Shown one piece after another: positions 24,331 through 37,057 of a DNA stretch of 64,000 bases (positions are counted from its first letter, which is position 1; every line of letters begins with the position of its first letter). Under the pieces are notes generated by a model that saw nothing but the letters and a program-made list of their open reading frames with translations, was not told the origin of the DNA and searched no databases. The stretch spans positions 7,697,822 through 7,761,821 of the forward strand of contig NC_135570.1 in the NCBI RefSeq assembly GCF_964340395.1, read 5' to 3'. The stretch comes from Glandiceps talaboti. Its lineage: Eukaryota; Hemichordata; Enteropneusta; Spengelidae. The translations under genes and the position numbers were made by a program.

Positions 24331-27300
24331 TAATATATAGGATATTTTTCTGATGGGTTTTTCGTAAATCCAAATGGGAAACAATTCCATACTTAGTGAA
24401 TATGAACTAAATAGTTCCATCTGGCGGAAGATTAAATCTACAGGATGTTGTCATAACACTGTATCAGCTGTTTGTCCAGGCTGTATCTGTCAAATTTTTG
24501 GGGATATCCCACCTTGTTTGTGTCGCCGGGCACGAAAATCTTTGACCGATAGGTTATGCTTGTTTATGAATTTTATGTAAAGAAGTATCATCGTTAGCAC
24601 CATTTTCAGTAATATTGAGCAACAGATTACAGACGCTGTATGACAGAGACTCAGGCTGAGCTTACGTACGTATAAACAAATAGCCAATACTCGTACTCGT
24701 ACGAGTGCATGAGTGGCAGACAGGCTATTTAACCATGGAGTCGGAGGTAGAAAATACGTAATACCGCTGTCGGTTCCTCGTGAAAGATTATGCAGTAGCT
24801 TGCATTACTTTTGCTTTGTAAAGTTCGTCAAATGAGCCTAAATTAGGAAACTTCAATAACCACACCGCAACATTTTTTATGAAAGTGCAATATTGGGCAC
24901 TAACGTACAATGTAAACATGTAACTGATAGCGAAGGTAGCTTTCTTCTGTAACAAAACTTAATATAACGCTTGCCCCATGTGATGACCTGAATATGCAGG
25001 GATACCAAATTTCAACAGCAACGTTTACAACTATCTTGATTTATAGCCGTCGATTGGGGAAAACGTGACAATCGTTGCCATGGTAACCTACTTTTTTTTT
25101 CCCAACTAACTTTGTGTGGTCTACCGAAATAAATGTCGTTCTTTCTTGTTTAGATTGAATGCGACTTCCGAAGTGTTTGTATTATGTCCATTTATGTTCA
25201 AAAGAACCGACTTTTAGTGAAGCCGTTTTCAGAAAAGTCAGGGTAAAACACCATTCAGCCCGTAATTGCACAGTGACACATCTTCTCTTCAAGGTATAAT
25301 CAACGGGAAGTAAAAAACGTTGAGGGCCATATGATACTTCCCTGAACCTAGGACATAACTACACTGGGGTACATCGGGTGACAGTGCTAGCATTTATATA
25401 TCTCATTAACCCGGAATCAACCATAGGGCCGTGTAGAATTTCTTACATTGAACTTGACGTGCCTATTTCTTACGTTGTTGTTTTTTTTTGTCAGTTTATA
25501 GACTAAAATATGACAATTTTTTGACTTGAAAGAAAACTTCTTGTGCAGAGCGTATATTGATACAATTTTGTAAAAAAAGCATAACCTGTAATACAGGCGA
25601 TTAGGGATTTTGGATTTTGATAAGGAACTGAAACCCGCACCCGCATGCATGGATTCCAGGCTAAGCTGGATTAGTGTGAAATTTTCCCTTGAAAAACAAC
25701 AATCTACGCAATAATACATATCCCCTTGGAATCATCATGACGCTGACTGTACTCAGCTTTAGTACATCTATGTAACGAGTTTGTGGTCGCACTAGGGTTG
25801 TAAAACAGTTGAATATATTAAAAGTGGGCTAAGCATTTTACGAGTATTCCATCAAAGGCGATTTGTGACCGCTTCTGTGTGCGTATTTACTATATTTACA
25901 TTCAAGTTACCCCCACTTTCGTAATATGTTTGCCCCCACTTTTTCATTCTACACTTATTGTACTTGTGCATACGTACGTACGAGTGCGTAAAAGTGTGCG
26001 AATGGGTTCACAACACACACTTCTACTAAACCGTAGTGCAGTGTAAATGGAATTGACGCAATTTAGTCAATAATGTTTGTGGTTGGTCAGCACGATCACC
26101 ACCATTCATGTTTGTTCTGTAAGTCCTTCAGGGGTAAATAGAGCAGTGTATTGTAAAGGACGTGGGAAACACCACAGTTATTACACCTCGTACCCGCACA
26201 TAACGCCAGTATCAAGGGAACAAGCAAAATTTACACGCGGGGGGGGGGGCGCCGATGAGAAAATGGGGACCCACGAAAAAATAGGCAGTCGATAATGAAG
26301 CCAATGTGCGTGTCTGCCTTATAATTAATATCTCTTTATTGGTTAAACTGTAGACAATACAGCCATAATTATAATAATGCATTGAGAGTAAAATATTCAA
26401 GTACTCAATGACATTCAATGATATGTATGGTTTGAAATTTTATGCCTAAATGATCTCCTACATGTCGTTATTTACCAAAAGTGTTCACGATGGGAGAGGA
26501 CACACTTCCCACTAGCAGTCACGGGGATATCGTTTCTGCCAAATATCAAAATTGAAGAGGGAACCGTGCTCGCTATGTCATAAGTATCTCTAAGTGTAGG
26601 TTACAGCCCAATGTGAGACCTCTTCTTGAAAAGACAGTATCTATTTGCAAAGAAATCTCTTACAGTTTTATGTATGGACGCTAAAGTCGATTGCCGGTCG
26701 CTTATTTTGTTGTAGTGTACCATACACAATGCACGCAGCTAAGACGTGAAGAAGTTGTCGGAACACGCGTCTTCATATTTTTTGTTGAGAATCACAATTC
26801 CGTGTGTTCGATTCTCAAACAACACAAGTGATTTCATGACAAGCCTTACTTCCAAACTATTAACCTTCAAATTCTCTTACGTCACTGGGATCCAAAGTAA
26901 TATCACAGTAGTAACTATCTCAAAATCACTCCTCATTACCGAGTATGTTTTTCTAAAGTTTGTTTTAGATTAGATACAATCCAGACGACCTCTAAACTTG
27001 GTCCCCTGGCCTAAATATATTTACTTCTTTTCATGTGCGCAGTAGATTATTATGTTTCTGTTCAACATGTTCGCGTCAGTCATACATTTTTTCGGAGTTT
27101 CGCAACTACTTCATAGTACACGTCGCTGGATTTCGCCAAAATAAAAATTAAAGTATTCACATATTAAAAAAAAAAATAAGAAGAATCCCAAAACAACTCA
27201 ATACACACTCCAATTTAAGAAAGGAGATATGTTATAATCGGCACTACGCATAAGTTGTGGTATTTTACAATATTTACTATTTTATATATAGCTATATACG

Positions 27301-29829
27301 TCCGCAGGAGGCGAAAATGTCACAACAATGATACTGCGAACACAACTGATAATGTGTTACCCCACGTCAAAGTGTGTGGATACTCGCTGTAAATGTCAAC
27401 TTACAAGGCAAGAATGCAAAATATTTCTAAGCCAACAGAGTTGGTTGAGAAACGTGAATGTCTCGAAACCAAACATGGGCAATTTACTTTATGAAGGATA
27501 TTTCCAGTTGCGTCACGATGATATGGTATTTCTGACGAAAATGTATCATCTTTGTGGAACGTGCGATAGTCCTGTGTGGCTGAAACAGTACCTGTGGAAA
27601 TAGCTATAGCAATGCTGTGAACGAATGTCTTAAAGTCCAAAAAGATTTAAAAGCTAACGTTTCTGGAGTAAACTTCAGAGTCTATATTCTCACTGCTATT
27701 GAAAATGTTGAGGCAGATATTAGGCATTCGTAAATCAATGCAGAATTCGAAACGCTACATTTTAAATACTTTCAATGTGATTTCATCACACTTATTTGGA
27801 GTAAGCTCGGTAAAGTACCGAAAATCGACTTTTTGTAGCCAGCACAATTAAATTCAATATCATTGTTGTTCCTTTAATACCCTGTTTCAATCTTTAAACA
27901 CATGCATAGCTGTTAATTAGCAACACCACACCTGTCTACTCAACCTCAAAGTCATGTAGAGGTAAAATATCAGGAACTTCAGCTAAAAAGTTTGAAGTGT
28001 GTTCTTCGTTCCATAGGACCAATAACAAATGGTCAACATAAATGATATGTTCGGGGAAATCAATATTATAACATTGAAGCTGGGTTGGTTGCATATTAGA
28101 CAGAAATGTCACAGGCACATTAAAAATGGTTTATGGCCTGTTTTAATTGACTGTCTAATGGTACAGTAATTGTGGTAGTACCCAATCGTCTCATCCATTT
28201 GTGCTGCGTCACGTGAACCACATTTTATACAAGTGGATTGGCTTACGGGTGGTCATTTCTTTTTTTTTCAACAATCAAAAATAGATATACAGAATATAAA
28301 TTCTGTGTACGGCAATGGTGCGGATTGATTCCGAAAATGTTGTATCACCGTATGGCATGAAAGGGCGTTATCTGAACAATAACCACGGACACTCAAAGGC
28401 GTGGATGCCATTGATCCCTAGATAATCCCGCGACGGTTTTTACTGTTCAACCGTAAGTTATGAGGGGTTCTCTTAATTATGACTAACGTCGTCTACAAGA
28501 GTATCGATTTTTCAATTTTGTACTACTAGGTTGGAAACCAATGCCTGAGTAGGCCCATTGAATCCTTTTATTTCGCTTCTTTTATCTGTTGTTTTCAACG
28601 AGAAATTAACTATGCAAAGAGAGTGTCCTATTCATTCAGACATTCCTTGTCATTGACTTCCACGAGTTTAACGTTGTCCGTTAAATGTATAATTAGGCAA
28701 TAACAATACTCAAGCCACAACTTTAAAAAGGCAGAGGAATGCATGGCTTGCGTTCCAGTTTTGGGTCAAAATTACTCAAAATTATTGGAATGCTTTATCC
28801 GGGTAGCAATATCAAAAAGATGGAGAGGTTGGGGGTTCCAGGCGAAGACGTAAGATCTATGTATGGTAAATTACAGGGAACTCGTATCATAAGATACTGG
28901 GAAAATTATAGATTCGTAGATGTTACATGGATAGATTATAGAACCCATGATGTAATTAACTGGAATTGATAGAAGCTGGGTAATTAGAATGGCATAAGTG
29001 CTGTTTTATTGATTTGTATATACTCTTTATCGAGTCTGCATTCCACTATCCCGAAATGTCCAATATTATTTAAATTTTAACCCAGTTTGCATTCCAATAT
29101 CACCAAATGTGTGCAATCATCCAACTGTTGATATATGTTCCATGCTTTATATTAGTGTGCAGATTTATAATTATAAACATATACTATTTCTTAGTGTGTT
29201 TCCACACTCTCCTCAAAACGCTTCCTCCTCGTAATGGTTACCCTTGGCACGGACCTATCACGACACAACATTCACCCGATCAGCTCCCTGGGGGGCATAC
29301 ACAATCCAAATGCAGCTCCTGTAAGTCCATACGATTAAAGCATTCAAATTGCAACCTCTATCCTACCTGGTTCCCAATTGCATGCCAGTTGCGTTGATTG
29401 GGACGCATCGCAAATTTACATGGAAGACTAACTTATAAAATTCAGACCGAAATAACGTGTTGGTCATATAAACGGTCATAATCGTAAAAGGGGGTTAAGA
29501 ATATTTAAATACTAGACATACATGTTACAAGACAGTACAGACTTAGGGAATGTCTATATTTGTCATATCACTGAAGTGTGTGGACGTGGGCGTAACACTT
29601 ACAAGACAGCAATATGATTCAAGTATAACTGTATGTATCGTAATGACATTTCGAAAAATAGTATGTTTGTGAGGAATTTATGAGATACGTGACAGAAACT
29701 TATATAATCTTGTTTACAAGTCATTTGTACGACAATGACGCGTGGGCGAGGGAGGGGGTGGGGTGAATGTTGTAATTATTGTTTGTGTTTACGAAGCTAG
29801 GGAGTAGTTACCTTAGTTAACTTGGATTG
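24331..29829. other. Intergenic stretch, no gene recognised
   Basis: About 5.5 kb between the collagen promoter and the region of the glycosyltransferase. It has unusually few repeats compared with the rest of the window. Several open frames of 60-100 codons (25417-25719, 27328-27603, 28739-28969, 29107-29397) have no recognisable motif or splice context. There is a run of G at 26239-26249. Low repeat density makes it a place to look for conserved regulatory DNA, but I see no defined element. Confidence 0.4.
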
Positions 29830-30140
29830 CAGTGTCTAGACTGGTACCATTCCATTGGGAGATATTCTAAGTCTCATAATCTTCAAATGTTTTGGGTTAT
29901 TTATTCAGATTTTAATTTAGGATATGTTGTTCTCGACTTTTTTTAATACTTTCCCCAGTTACTAGTCATCTTCAACGGGCTTACGAGTTCACATGACTGT
30001 TTCACAATCACTGTACCCGGGTTATCATTTCACGAAAAGAAAACTTTTGTGTGTGGTTTTTAAAAAAAATATTCTATTTAAATAAAAAATAAAAATAGTC
30101 CGGAGTGAGATAGCAAAGCAAAATCACACAACTCGCGATG
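29830..30140 (+). repeat. Dispersed repeat family C, copy 1
   Basis: Shares with 51735-52095 and 54835-55135 the order agactggtacca, ttgggagat, tcataatcttcaaatgtttt, a block after ccccagttac, then tatttaaataaa, a short A-rich run and tccggag. It resembles a short retroposon with an AATAAA-like tail region. No coding capacity seen. Confidence 0.65.
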
Positions 30141-30454
30141 TATACTGTAAACAGGCTATCTTTTTGCATTGAATTCCTACGCATGTAACATCTCCTATAC
30201 CGAAGCTTTATTAATTAAAATAGTACCGTGAGACTTTCTCAGGTCAATATGATTCCTCTAACTATTCTGGGGGATCGAGTTCTAAATGCCCTGAATCACA
30301 GAAAAGTGTCCCCCTGTATAAAGACGTGGAAACTGTCTTAAGATTGCCAGATAATTGTCCTAAAATACTTCCGAACACCAAGTTGCTCAAATCAATTGGA
30401 TTTCTCTAGTTTTGTTTCCAACTAACTGTAATTTCTTTATAGTGTGCGTGTACG

Positions 30455-30477
30455 TGCGTGCGTGTGTGTGTGCGTGC

Positions 30478-30551
<74 letters not shown>

Positions 30552-30555
30552 ATGT
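30455..30555. repeat. (GT)n microsatellite
   Basis: Near-pure TG dinucleotides flanked by gtgcgtgcgtg variants. The Cys-Val frame across it is an artefact. Confidence 0.97.
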
Positions 30556-31332
30556 GCGTCTTTTCACGACTTGTAAAAACGTTTAGAGAGTCACACGTAC
30601 GAGACCCCATAGGCCGACTGAAATAAGAAGAAATAACGTTTTGAAAAATGCATACTCAGGCAGTTCTGTTTCAATACTAATCATCAATAGAAAACTGCCT
30701 CCGGTAGCCTAGGATCCAGTCTTGTGAGGATTCCTGGCGCTCACCCTTCCAAAAAATGTCTATAGCTACATGCTTGGACTCTAGATTGTACTACCGGATA
30801 CTACAGTGGCAGCTTAATGAGTCATATGTACACCAAGAAAAAATATTAAACTGTGAATATTGCTTTCGCAAAACTTGCTATGATATTCTTGAAATTAAGA
30901 GTATAGCAATACATTGCGAATATTAATAGAATGTATGTAACCTTACCCGAGAGAACTGTATCTCAATATATCCTTACACAGTATTGTTTTTGTATTGTAC
31001 ATATGAATTAGATGCAATATGATACATTTATTTCAACCCTGGTTTTCATCAGAAGTAAATACTAGAAGAAAAAATAACTGTCTATATTAGAATTTAATGC
31101 TCGCAATCATAGAAATGAATATAGTTGATGAACAAATCCTCTGTACCAAAAATGTGTTTTATAGACTGTGAGGGCGCACTAACTATAGAGGGCGTAGTCA
31201 GCCATGAAACCTCAGTGGTAAAATATTGGCAATATATCGACTATTTAGCACTATAGAGGATGGTACTAACCTCACGGCCAAAGATTAAGGGCCTAGTTAC
31301 GATTAGTATTAAAATCTAGGAGTGAAAGAAAA

Positions 31333-31450
31333 GTTGTCTGGCAGAGCTATAGGAAAAGTTTGTCCTGTACAAAAGAATTACCATATCTGATCTTCATGAC
31401 TCCACTGATATCGGTGCTACTAATGCGAGAGGATGGGATCGGATTATGGG
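31333..31450 (+). repeat. SINE-like dispersed repeat, copy
   Basis: gttgtctggcagagctatag, gtcctgtacaaaagaatta, catgactccactgat and gaggatgggatcgga match, in order, the family at 1-131. Non-coding. Confidence 0.55.
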
Positions 31451-33299
31451 CCTTCAAAATGCAGCCAGCCCGTACTATTTTCTCCAACTCTGTGTCAAGC
31501 ACATTCTTATCTACAGCACCATAATTGGTTGTGTATCAGTTACGAAAGCAATTTATGCCGCTTCATAACTTCGCGGATTAACGGGATAAACATTCAATGC
31601 TCAGCTGAATAACCAAGATATATTCAATACTGCCATTGTTCCGCTTAATGAATATTTGCATTAAAGATTAGTTTGTTGTGGGATTAGTAGTTCACTAATT
31701 AAGTAGTACACTAATTAATTAATTAATGCAAAGTTCATAAACATTGATAAAGACAGTGACAACAGAAGGAAAGGCCGCAGACACTGGCATATCCGTTCCA
31801 ATATCCTTGTAAAGACCATGAAAGTGCCAGGTGGGTGTTCTATGGCAAGACACAGACAGCTTGAGAGAAAATTGATTCACCTTGCTTATATTAATATTCA
31901 AATACTCCGCTCCAAGATTCATGGAAAGGTCATGGAAAAAATCAAGTGGGTGCTGCATGGAAAAACTATGGATGTCACAAATATATCCATGGAAAGAGAC
32001 GGTAAGCTAGAGATATTGATACAGCATGGTCATATTTTCAAAATTTGAAGGTCAAGTATGGATAAGCTAATTGAAAATAAAGAATGAACAGAATGACAAT
32101 TACAGGGGAATATTGACAGGGTCTGAAAGAAACTTTGCATTCATAGTAATAAACTATACCTCAGACCAGTGGTGTGACACTGCGCTATGGATTTAGAAGG
32201 ACTATGACTATATTGTGTGATGTTACGTCTTCAGCAGAACCGCAATGTCCGGAGAAGAAAAAAAAATTACCACGAAGGTCGCTATGGTGATGTGTATTAT
32301 TTTAATATAGCATCTGATAGTTGTGTATGGTTCGGTTTAAAAAATCCCAACATTAAAAAGCTATACATGAAGCACATTGAATATTTTGGATCTTTTGACC
32401 TTGGTAAGCAGTGGTTTTGGTGAAAGTGTGAAAAAACTGTGATAAAAACGACCATGTTTTACAGCTCTCGTATGTCACTTTGAACTAACTAACTAACATT
32501 GACGACTAGTACAGACAAGTAAATCTTCTAGTTAGAGGGATTGGACCATTTGCAGTGTAGTTTTAACGTATTTTTTAATGACAGAACATTACCAAAAATA
32601 GTGGCCCATTGCCGCTAATCTGATAGAGGCGCACACAGATGGACCATTGTCGCAAACCACAGCCTCTTTTACGGCAACGTCGAAACGTGCTGTAAGAACA
32701 GGAACAACTCTGGTTTTGCACGGGACCCTAAGCTATGGTAGCCAGTATAGTGTACTAATACACTGATCAAACCACTTTGGTTTGCGTGGCACATAATTAA
32801 CATTTATTCAAAGGTGACATATAGTGCTCATTCAAAGTACATCATCAGGAACAATTCTATAGACAATGTAATGGAGAAAAATATAAAAATTGCTATATTG
32901 CCCAATTTTTGCCATAACACCTATATTTTTTAAAGTAACGTATAACTATTCCCTTATAAAAGTGTAACTGTTCCCCAAGCAAAGTAAAGTGTGTGTTTTT
33001 TATGGTTTCAAATTTGTGAACTGAAAAATTGGGGTAAGAAAGTGTATGTGACCATGGAAGTACGACTCTTTAGTAGCAATATTCACAAAAACTTTATAAA
33101 AATTCGGCTGCATTTCAAGCCTTGCGCTCTAACCCCCCCCCCCTCAAACTTTCAAGTTTTCAGAACTCGCAACAAATGGTGACTGATTAACATTTTATGA
33201 CGTAGTCTGCATTAACGATTGTTACGAATTTATAGTTTTCTCCCATGTTTTTTTTCCATAAACCCTCCACCAACGTTGGAGGGTTTATGTTTTTTCCGC
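31451..33299. other. Non-coding stretch upstream of the glycosyltransferase
   Basis: No gene recognised. Small open frames at 31818-32048, 32217-32423 and 32991-33182 show no family features. A short hairpin is seen at 33266-33290 (aaccctccacc, loop, ggagggttt), and a C run at 33135-33143. Confidence 0.4.
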
Positions 33300-33503
33300 C
33301 GACTCAAGTTTCAGTGTTGTTGGGCCGTATTCAATGAGATGGACCGGGTTCACTTACTACAGGTGAACCGGAAGCGGCAGTGACACGTAGCAAGCCACTA
33401 CACCCTTTGTACGAATGGTACTGACTGTCCCATTTCCGGAAACACGACGCCAACTAAGAGGCTGGGAAAGGGTTGTTGGACACGTTGCAGATAGTCATCA
33501 AGG
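33300..33503 (+). promoter_or_regulatory. Probable first (5' UTR) exon and promoter of the CS GalNAc-transferase gene
   Basis: This stretch is G+C- and CpG-richer than its surroundings and ends in a good donor, catcaag/gttagt (about 33498-33505). The coding exon at 34707 onward is preceded by a clear acceptor (gtttaattgcag, 34695-34706). A 5' UTR exon here, spliced over about 1.2 kb, explains both signals. This is inference; no transcript evidence is available. Confidence 0.35.
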
Positions 33504-33642
33504 TTAGTTCGTTTCATATTTTTGTGTAATCACGTTAATGTCCCCCACAAAACGTAATTTTTGATGATGATGTCTGTAAGTGAAAGTGAAGTGTTTGAGG
33601 TCGTAGTACTGTAGTGTACATGACCCCCATTCATTGACCATA

Positions 33643-33668
33643 CCATGATGATGATGATGATGATGATG
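33643..33668. repeat. (GAT)n trinucleotide repeat
   Basis: Eight or nine copies of gat in the presumed first intron of the glycosyltransferase gene. Confidence 0.9.
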
Positions 33669-34706
33669 GTGTTATGGTTGTCGGGTCCGTATGTGACACT
33701 GTGTATCATTAAAAGTGACAGTTGGTTGTGTTCACATCATCAGTGATGACATTGGTGTAGTATTTCTTCAGGAAGGGAGGTCTGTCACACAGCATGCGTA
33801 GTAAATCCTAGCTATCAAAGGTCATGCCGAAAGACATGGCCAGACACACTTCTATATCAGTTTGTTATGGTCTTGGGATCACTGCGCGTGTGCACAATAA
33901 TAAATGGCATACGAGGGGCCATATTACACCATATATCGAATAACACACTGCCTGTTTTGCTGTTTAGAGTTTAATAATAACTTTTTAAGAGGATGGAAAC
34001 ATCACCAGATATGTATGTGGTTACAAGCAGTGACATTGCCATGGTTTGGGAACCAGAGGGAGAATCTGGTAAAACCATGTAAACAAACAATAGAACATCT
34101 ACAAATAAATAAACAAATTCTAACAAGCATGCATGTATCAACAACGTGGCATGTGTTATAATACTTAGGTATCAAAATCAACAGTTACATGTTTGGCTTT
34201 TATACACAAAACAACTCCCGTGTACATCCAGAATGTCATCAGCAGTGCCCCCTGAATGTTTTTGTTGTGGGTCAAAATGATTAAAAAAATGTGTTTTCTT
34301 GTAAGAAATAGGGTAGTCTAGCCCCTATATGTACTACGATCATCTCCACTGTATACCACAGCATGTCTTTACCACAGCATTTTGTTCTTATACCACCGAC
34401 AGCATTAGTTTATCCACTAGCACACCAGATACCATAGGGTTTTGGCATAGTATTGTAATTTATATAAAATAAATTCTGAATGAAGGATTTTTCATGAGAT
34501 GTTATTCTGCATTTATTGTTCAAAACATTTTGACACAACTGGCCCTAACAACCATGATCATGCCCTTAGCAACAGTGAAATGGTGATGTATGTTGCAAAG
34601 ATAACAACAGGGATGGATAGGCAAGTGAATGGACATGCAAATATACCTTGCAACAAGACCATGCCCATAGCAACAGCCAAAATCATTTTTGTGTGTTTAA
34701 TTGCAG

Positions 34707-34776
34707 ACTAGACCTTGCCTACCTGGATGCTGGTGATGGTGTTTCTACAGTTTAGATACAACAAAGGAACGCAAAT
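34707..34776 (+). other. 5' UTR part of the coding exon
   Basis: Follows the acceptor gtttaattgcag. It contains one in-frame TAG (35 bases before the ATG, at 34742 region: gtttag) and no upstream ATG in a good context other than atgctgg, so the ATG at 34777 (aatATGAC) is the preferred start. Confidence 0.5.
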
Positions 34777-36396
34777 ATGACACTTCAGAATCTGATCAAC
34801 ATGAAGACGCGATTTATGAATAGAAATGGAGTCCGTTTGTGCGGTATACTAGCCTTGTGTCTGTTACTATGGAGACTGTATATGACGTCTTGTCCTGGCA
34901 ATACTAGATCTGTCAATTCATTACAAGGACGACAAGAAGTCCTGTACCAGGTTCATGAAGAGATGCCACAGAAAGAATACTACCAGAGCTTATTAGCTGA
35001 GAAGGACGAACAACACAAAGCTGAGGTAGAGACACTTAAACAACAAATTAACGACTTGAAAGCAGAACTTATACGACAGGGTGAGAAATATATACAGTTT
35101 GGAGATAATAACCATCAAGGAATCGAATTACAGGAAAACAAAGCTAAAGCCAGTAGTAACACCCAAGATCATGCACTCTCGGAATATTTACAACAACAGG
35201 TGAAAAAGATAGAGACACATCAACCGTTGAAGGATCAATATGAAGTTGGGGTGTTTAATACTTTTACCTCCAAACTGGTGTATCATTTAGAAGGAGGACA
35301 ATCACACAAACCTGCAGAGAAGCCTCGATCTGATAGAAAAGATGACCTCATTGAAGCTGTGTACAGTGCCATAGACATGCTAAATGCAGAAACCAAAGTC
35401 AATCCAGCTTTTAGTGTGGAAAATTTTGTGGAAGGGATTTATCGGACAGATAAGACTGTTGGGTCGTATTATAATTTACTTTTCAAGACTGAAGGAGACA
35501 GTCATAATTACCAGATAGAATTACTTCGACCGTTTGCGCCGATACAGAAACTGAAGACAATCACAACAGAGGCTCAGAAACAAACTATCAATATGATTGT
35601 GCCGTTGTCGGGCCGATTGGATAAATTTAATAACTTTATGCAGAGATTTGAAGAGCTTTGCATCAAGGGTGATAAAAATGTCTATTTGACTGTGGTTTAT
35701 TTTGGCACAGAGGGGTTGACTGAGATTCAATCCAGTCTGCATACGGTTGCCACGAGAAATAATTTCAAGCAATTCCGTCTTCTTAATTTGAATGGAGAGT
35801 TCTCAAGAGGGAGAGGTCTAGAAGAAGGCGCAAAAAGTTGGCAAGGCGAAAACACCATTCTGTTCTTTTGTGATGTAGATATTGCATTTACGTTAGACTC
35901 TTTAGAACGTTGTCGTTTGCATTCTCAGGCGGGGAAGAAAGTATATTATCCGATTGTTTTCAGTTTATTTAATCCTGCCATTGTGTATGAGGACAGTCCA
36001 GTTTTACCGATGGAAGATGATCAGCTTCGTATTCATAAAGATACAGGATTTTGGCGTGACTTTGGCTACGGTATGACTTGTCAGTACCGATCTGATTTCA
36101 TAAATATTAAAGGATTCGACGTTGATATCAAAGGATGGGGAATGGAAGATTTGCATCTGTATGTCAAGTATGTACATTCTAATCTCGCTGTCATACGTGT
36201 TCCAGATCGTGGCATTTTCCATTTGTATCATCCTAAACACTGTGACCCTGCCTTGACCTCGGAACAGTACAAAGCGTGCATTGGGTCCAGAGCATTAAAC
36301 GAGGCATCGCATACCCAGCTTGGTATGATGGCATTCAAGAATGAATTGCAAGCACAACTTCAACAGTCACAATTAAAACAACAAAAAGGTGCCTGA
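34777..36396 (+). CDS. CSGALNACT: Chondroitin sulfate N-acetylgalactosaminyltransferase
   Basis: Golgi type II membrane glycosyltransferase that adds GalNAc from UDP-GalNAc to start and extend chondroitin chains. The 539-residue frame is complete. A hydrophobic anchor lies at residues about 20-36 (LCGILALCLLLWRLYM), a coiled-coil stem at about 60-105 (LAEKDEQHKAEVETLKQQIN), then the catalytic domain. The metal-binding DXD is D366-V-D368 in FFCDVDIAFT. The strongest family block is FWRDFGYGMTCQYRSDFINI, then GWGMEDLHLYVKY at 453-465 and NEASHTQLGMMAF near the end. Length matches human CSGALNACT1/2 (about 530-540). Vertebrate enzymes read GWGGED where this has GWGMED; E457 and D458 are kept. 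An acceptor at 34706 puts the ATG 70 bases into this exon. The coding part has no intron. Whether it is the orthologue of type 1 or type 2 cannot be told. Confidence 0.95.
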   Translation: MTLQNLINMKTRFMNRNGVRLCGILALCLLLWRLYMTSCPGNTRSVNSLQGRQEVLYQVHEEMPQKEYYQSLLAEKDEQHKAEVETLKQQINDLKAELIRQGEKYIQFGDNNHQGIELQENKAKASSNTQDHALSEYLQQQVKKIETHQPLKDQYEVGVFNTFTSKLVYHLEGGQSHKPAEKPRSDRKDDLIEAVYSAIDMLNAETKVNPAFSVENFVEGIYRTDKTVGSYYNLLFKTEGDSHNYQIELLRPFAPIQKLKTITTEAQKQTINMIVPLSGRLDKFNNFMQRFEELCIKGDKNVYLTVVYFGTEGLTEIQSSLHTVATRNNFKQFRLLNLNGEFSRGRGLEEGAKSWQGENTILFFCDVDIAFTLDSLERCRLHSQAGKKVYYPIVFSLFNPAIVYEDSPVLPMEDDQLRIHKDTGFWRDFGYGMTCQYRSDFINIKGFDVDIKGWGMEDLHLYVKYVHSNLAVIRVPDRGIFHLYHPKHCDPALTSEQYKACIGSRALNEASHTQLGMMAFKNELQAQLQQSQLKQQKGA

Positions 36397-36669
36397 AAAT
36401 ACAAAAAAAAATTTTTGAATTTTAATATTTCACATTTTAAAAGAGTGTTTTAGTAAAGGTTTCAGAACCTTTGTAACAATGCAATGGGGAAACTGGCAAA
36501 ATTTGCATTGATGTCTTATACCATAATTTTGAAAATACCTTGGGGGGAACTAAGATAGATTTGACCTACTTAGCAAAAACTGAGAAACTATCAGGGCTAT
36601 CCTGGTAATGAAATTTCAAAGGTCCTCGACATATTACATAGCAAGTCAGTTCTCATGATTTTTTCTGCG
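36397..36669 (+). other. 3' UTR and flank of the CS GalNAc-transferase
   Basis: AT-rich sequence after the stop, with part of a dispersed repeat (aactggcaaaatttgcat, accataattttg) that also occurs at 7110-7385. No clear AATAAA is seen close to the stop, so the transcript end is not placed. Confidence 0.35.
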
Positions 36670-36800
36670 GTCCTGCTTTCATGAGTGTAGTGAGTGAAAG
36701 TGCAGCAGACAGAAACTGCACAGATACCCCTGAAATACACACACTGGCACTCTCAAGTCATAAGGTTCTGTTTTTATTTATTTATTACACATGGCTACCA
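36670..36800 (+). repeat. Dispersed repeat family D, copy 2
   Basis: Shares gtgcagcagacagaaac, agatacccctga, cacactggcactc and aaggttctg with 63745-63960 and 18570-18720. Confidence 0.6.
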
Positions 36801-36869
36801 AAAAAGAGCAAAGTTCTTTAAAAAAATTTGACTGTGTAGTAATAGTGAAGTTTATTTTTTTAAGTGACT

Positions 36870-37057
36870 GTAGCTTTCGTCCGAATCACTCAGACGTCAT
36901 CAGCGAAATGATGTTATGCTATTTGGTCAGGTAACCTCCTAGTGACATGACCTGACAGTAGACTAGTCTGTTGAGGTGATTCCACTAGGAGGTCACCTGA
37001 CCAAACGACATAACATAATTACACTGATGGTGTCTGAGTGATTCGGACGAAAGCTAC
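36870..37057. mobile_element. Palindromic element with hammerhead-like core
   Basis: Two 75-bp arms (36870-36944 and 36983-37057) are inverted copies; the outer 26 bp are identical (gtagctttcgtccgaatcac, then tcagac). The minus strand of the left arm contains CTGATGA, a stem GTCTGAG/TTCGGAC with a TGA loop, then GAAA, the order of a hammerhead ribozyme core, with one extra C after CTGATGA. The right arm on the plus strand has CTGATGG in place of CTGATGA. Penelope-like elements carry hammerhead motifs in their terminal repeats, so this may be a remnant of inverted Penelope termini. No protein is encoded. Confidence 0.6.

Noticed and set aside
27328-27603. 91-codon Cys-rich plus-strand frame with an overlapping minus frame
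   Set aside because: No signal peptide, no regular Cys spacing, no family resemblance; overlapping frames suggest low stop density only.
28739-28969. 76-codon plus-strand frame with mixed composition
   Set aside because: No recognisable motif, no splice or promoter context, and the length is expected by chance.
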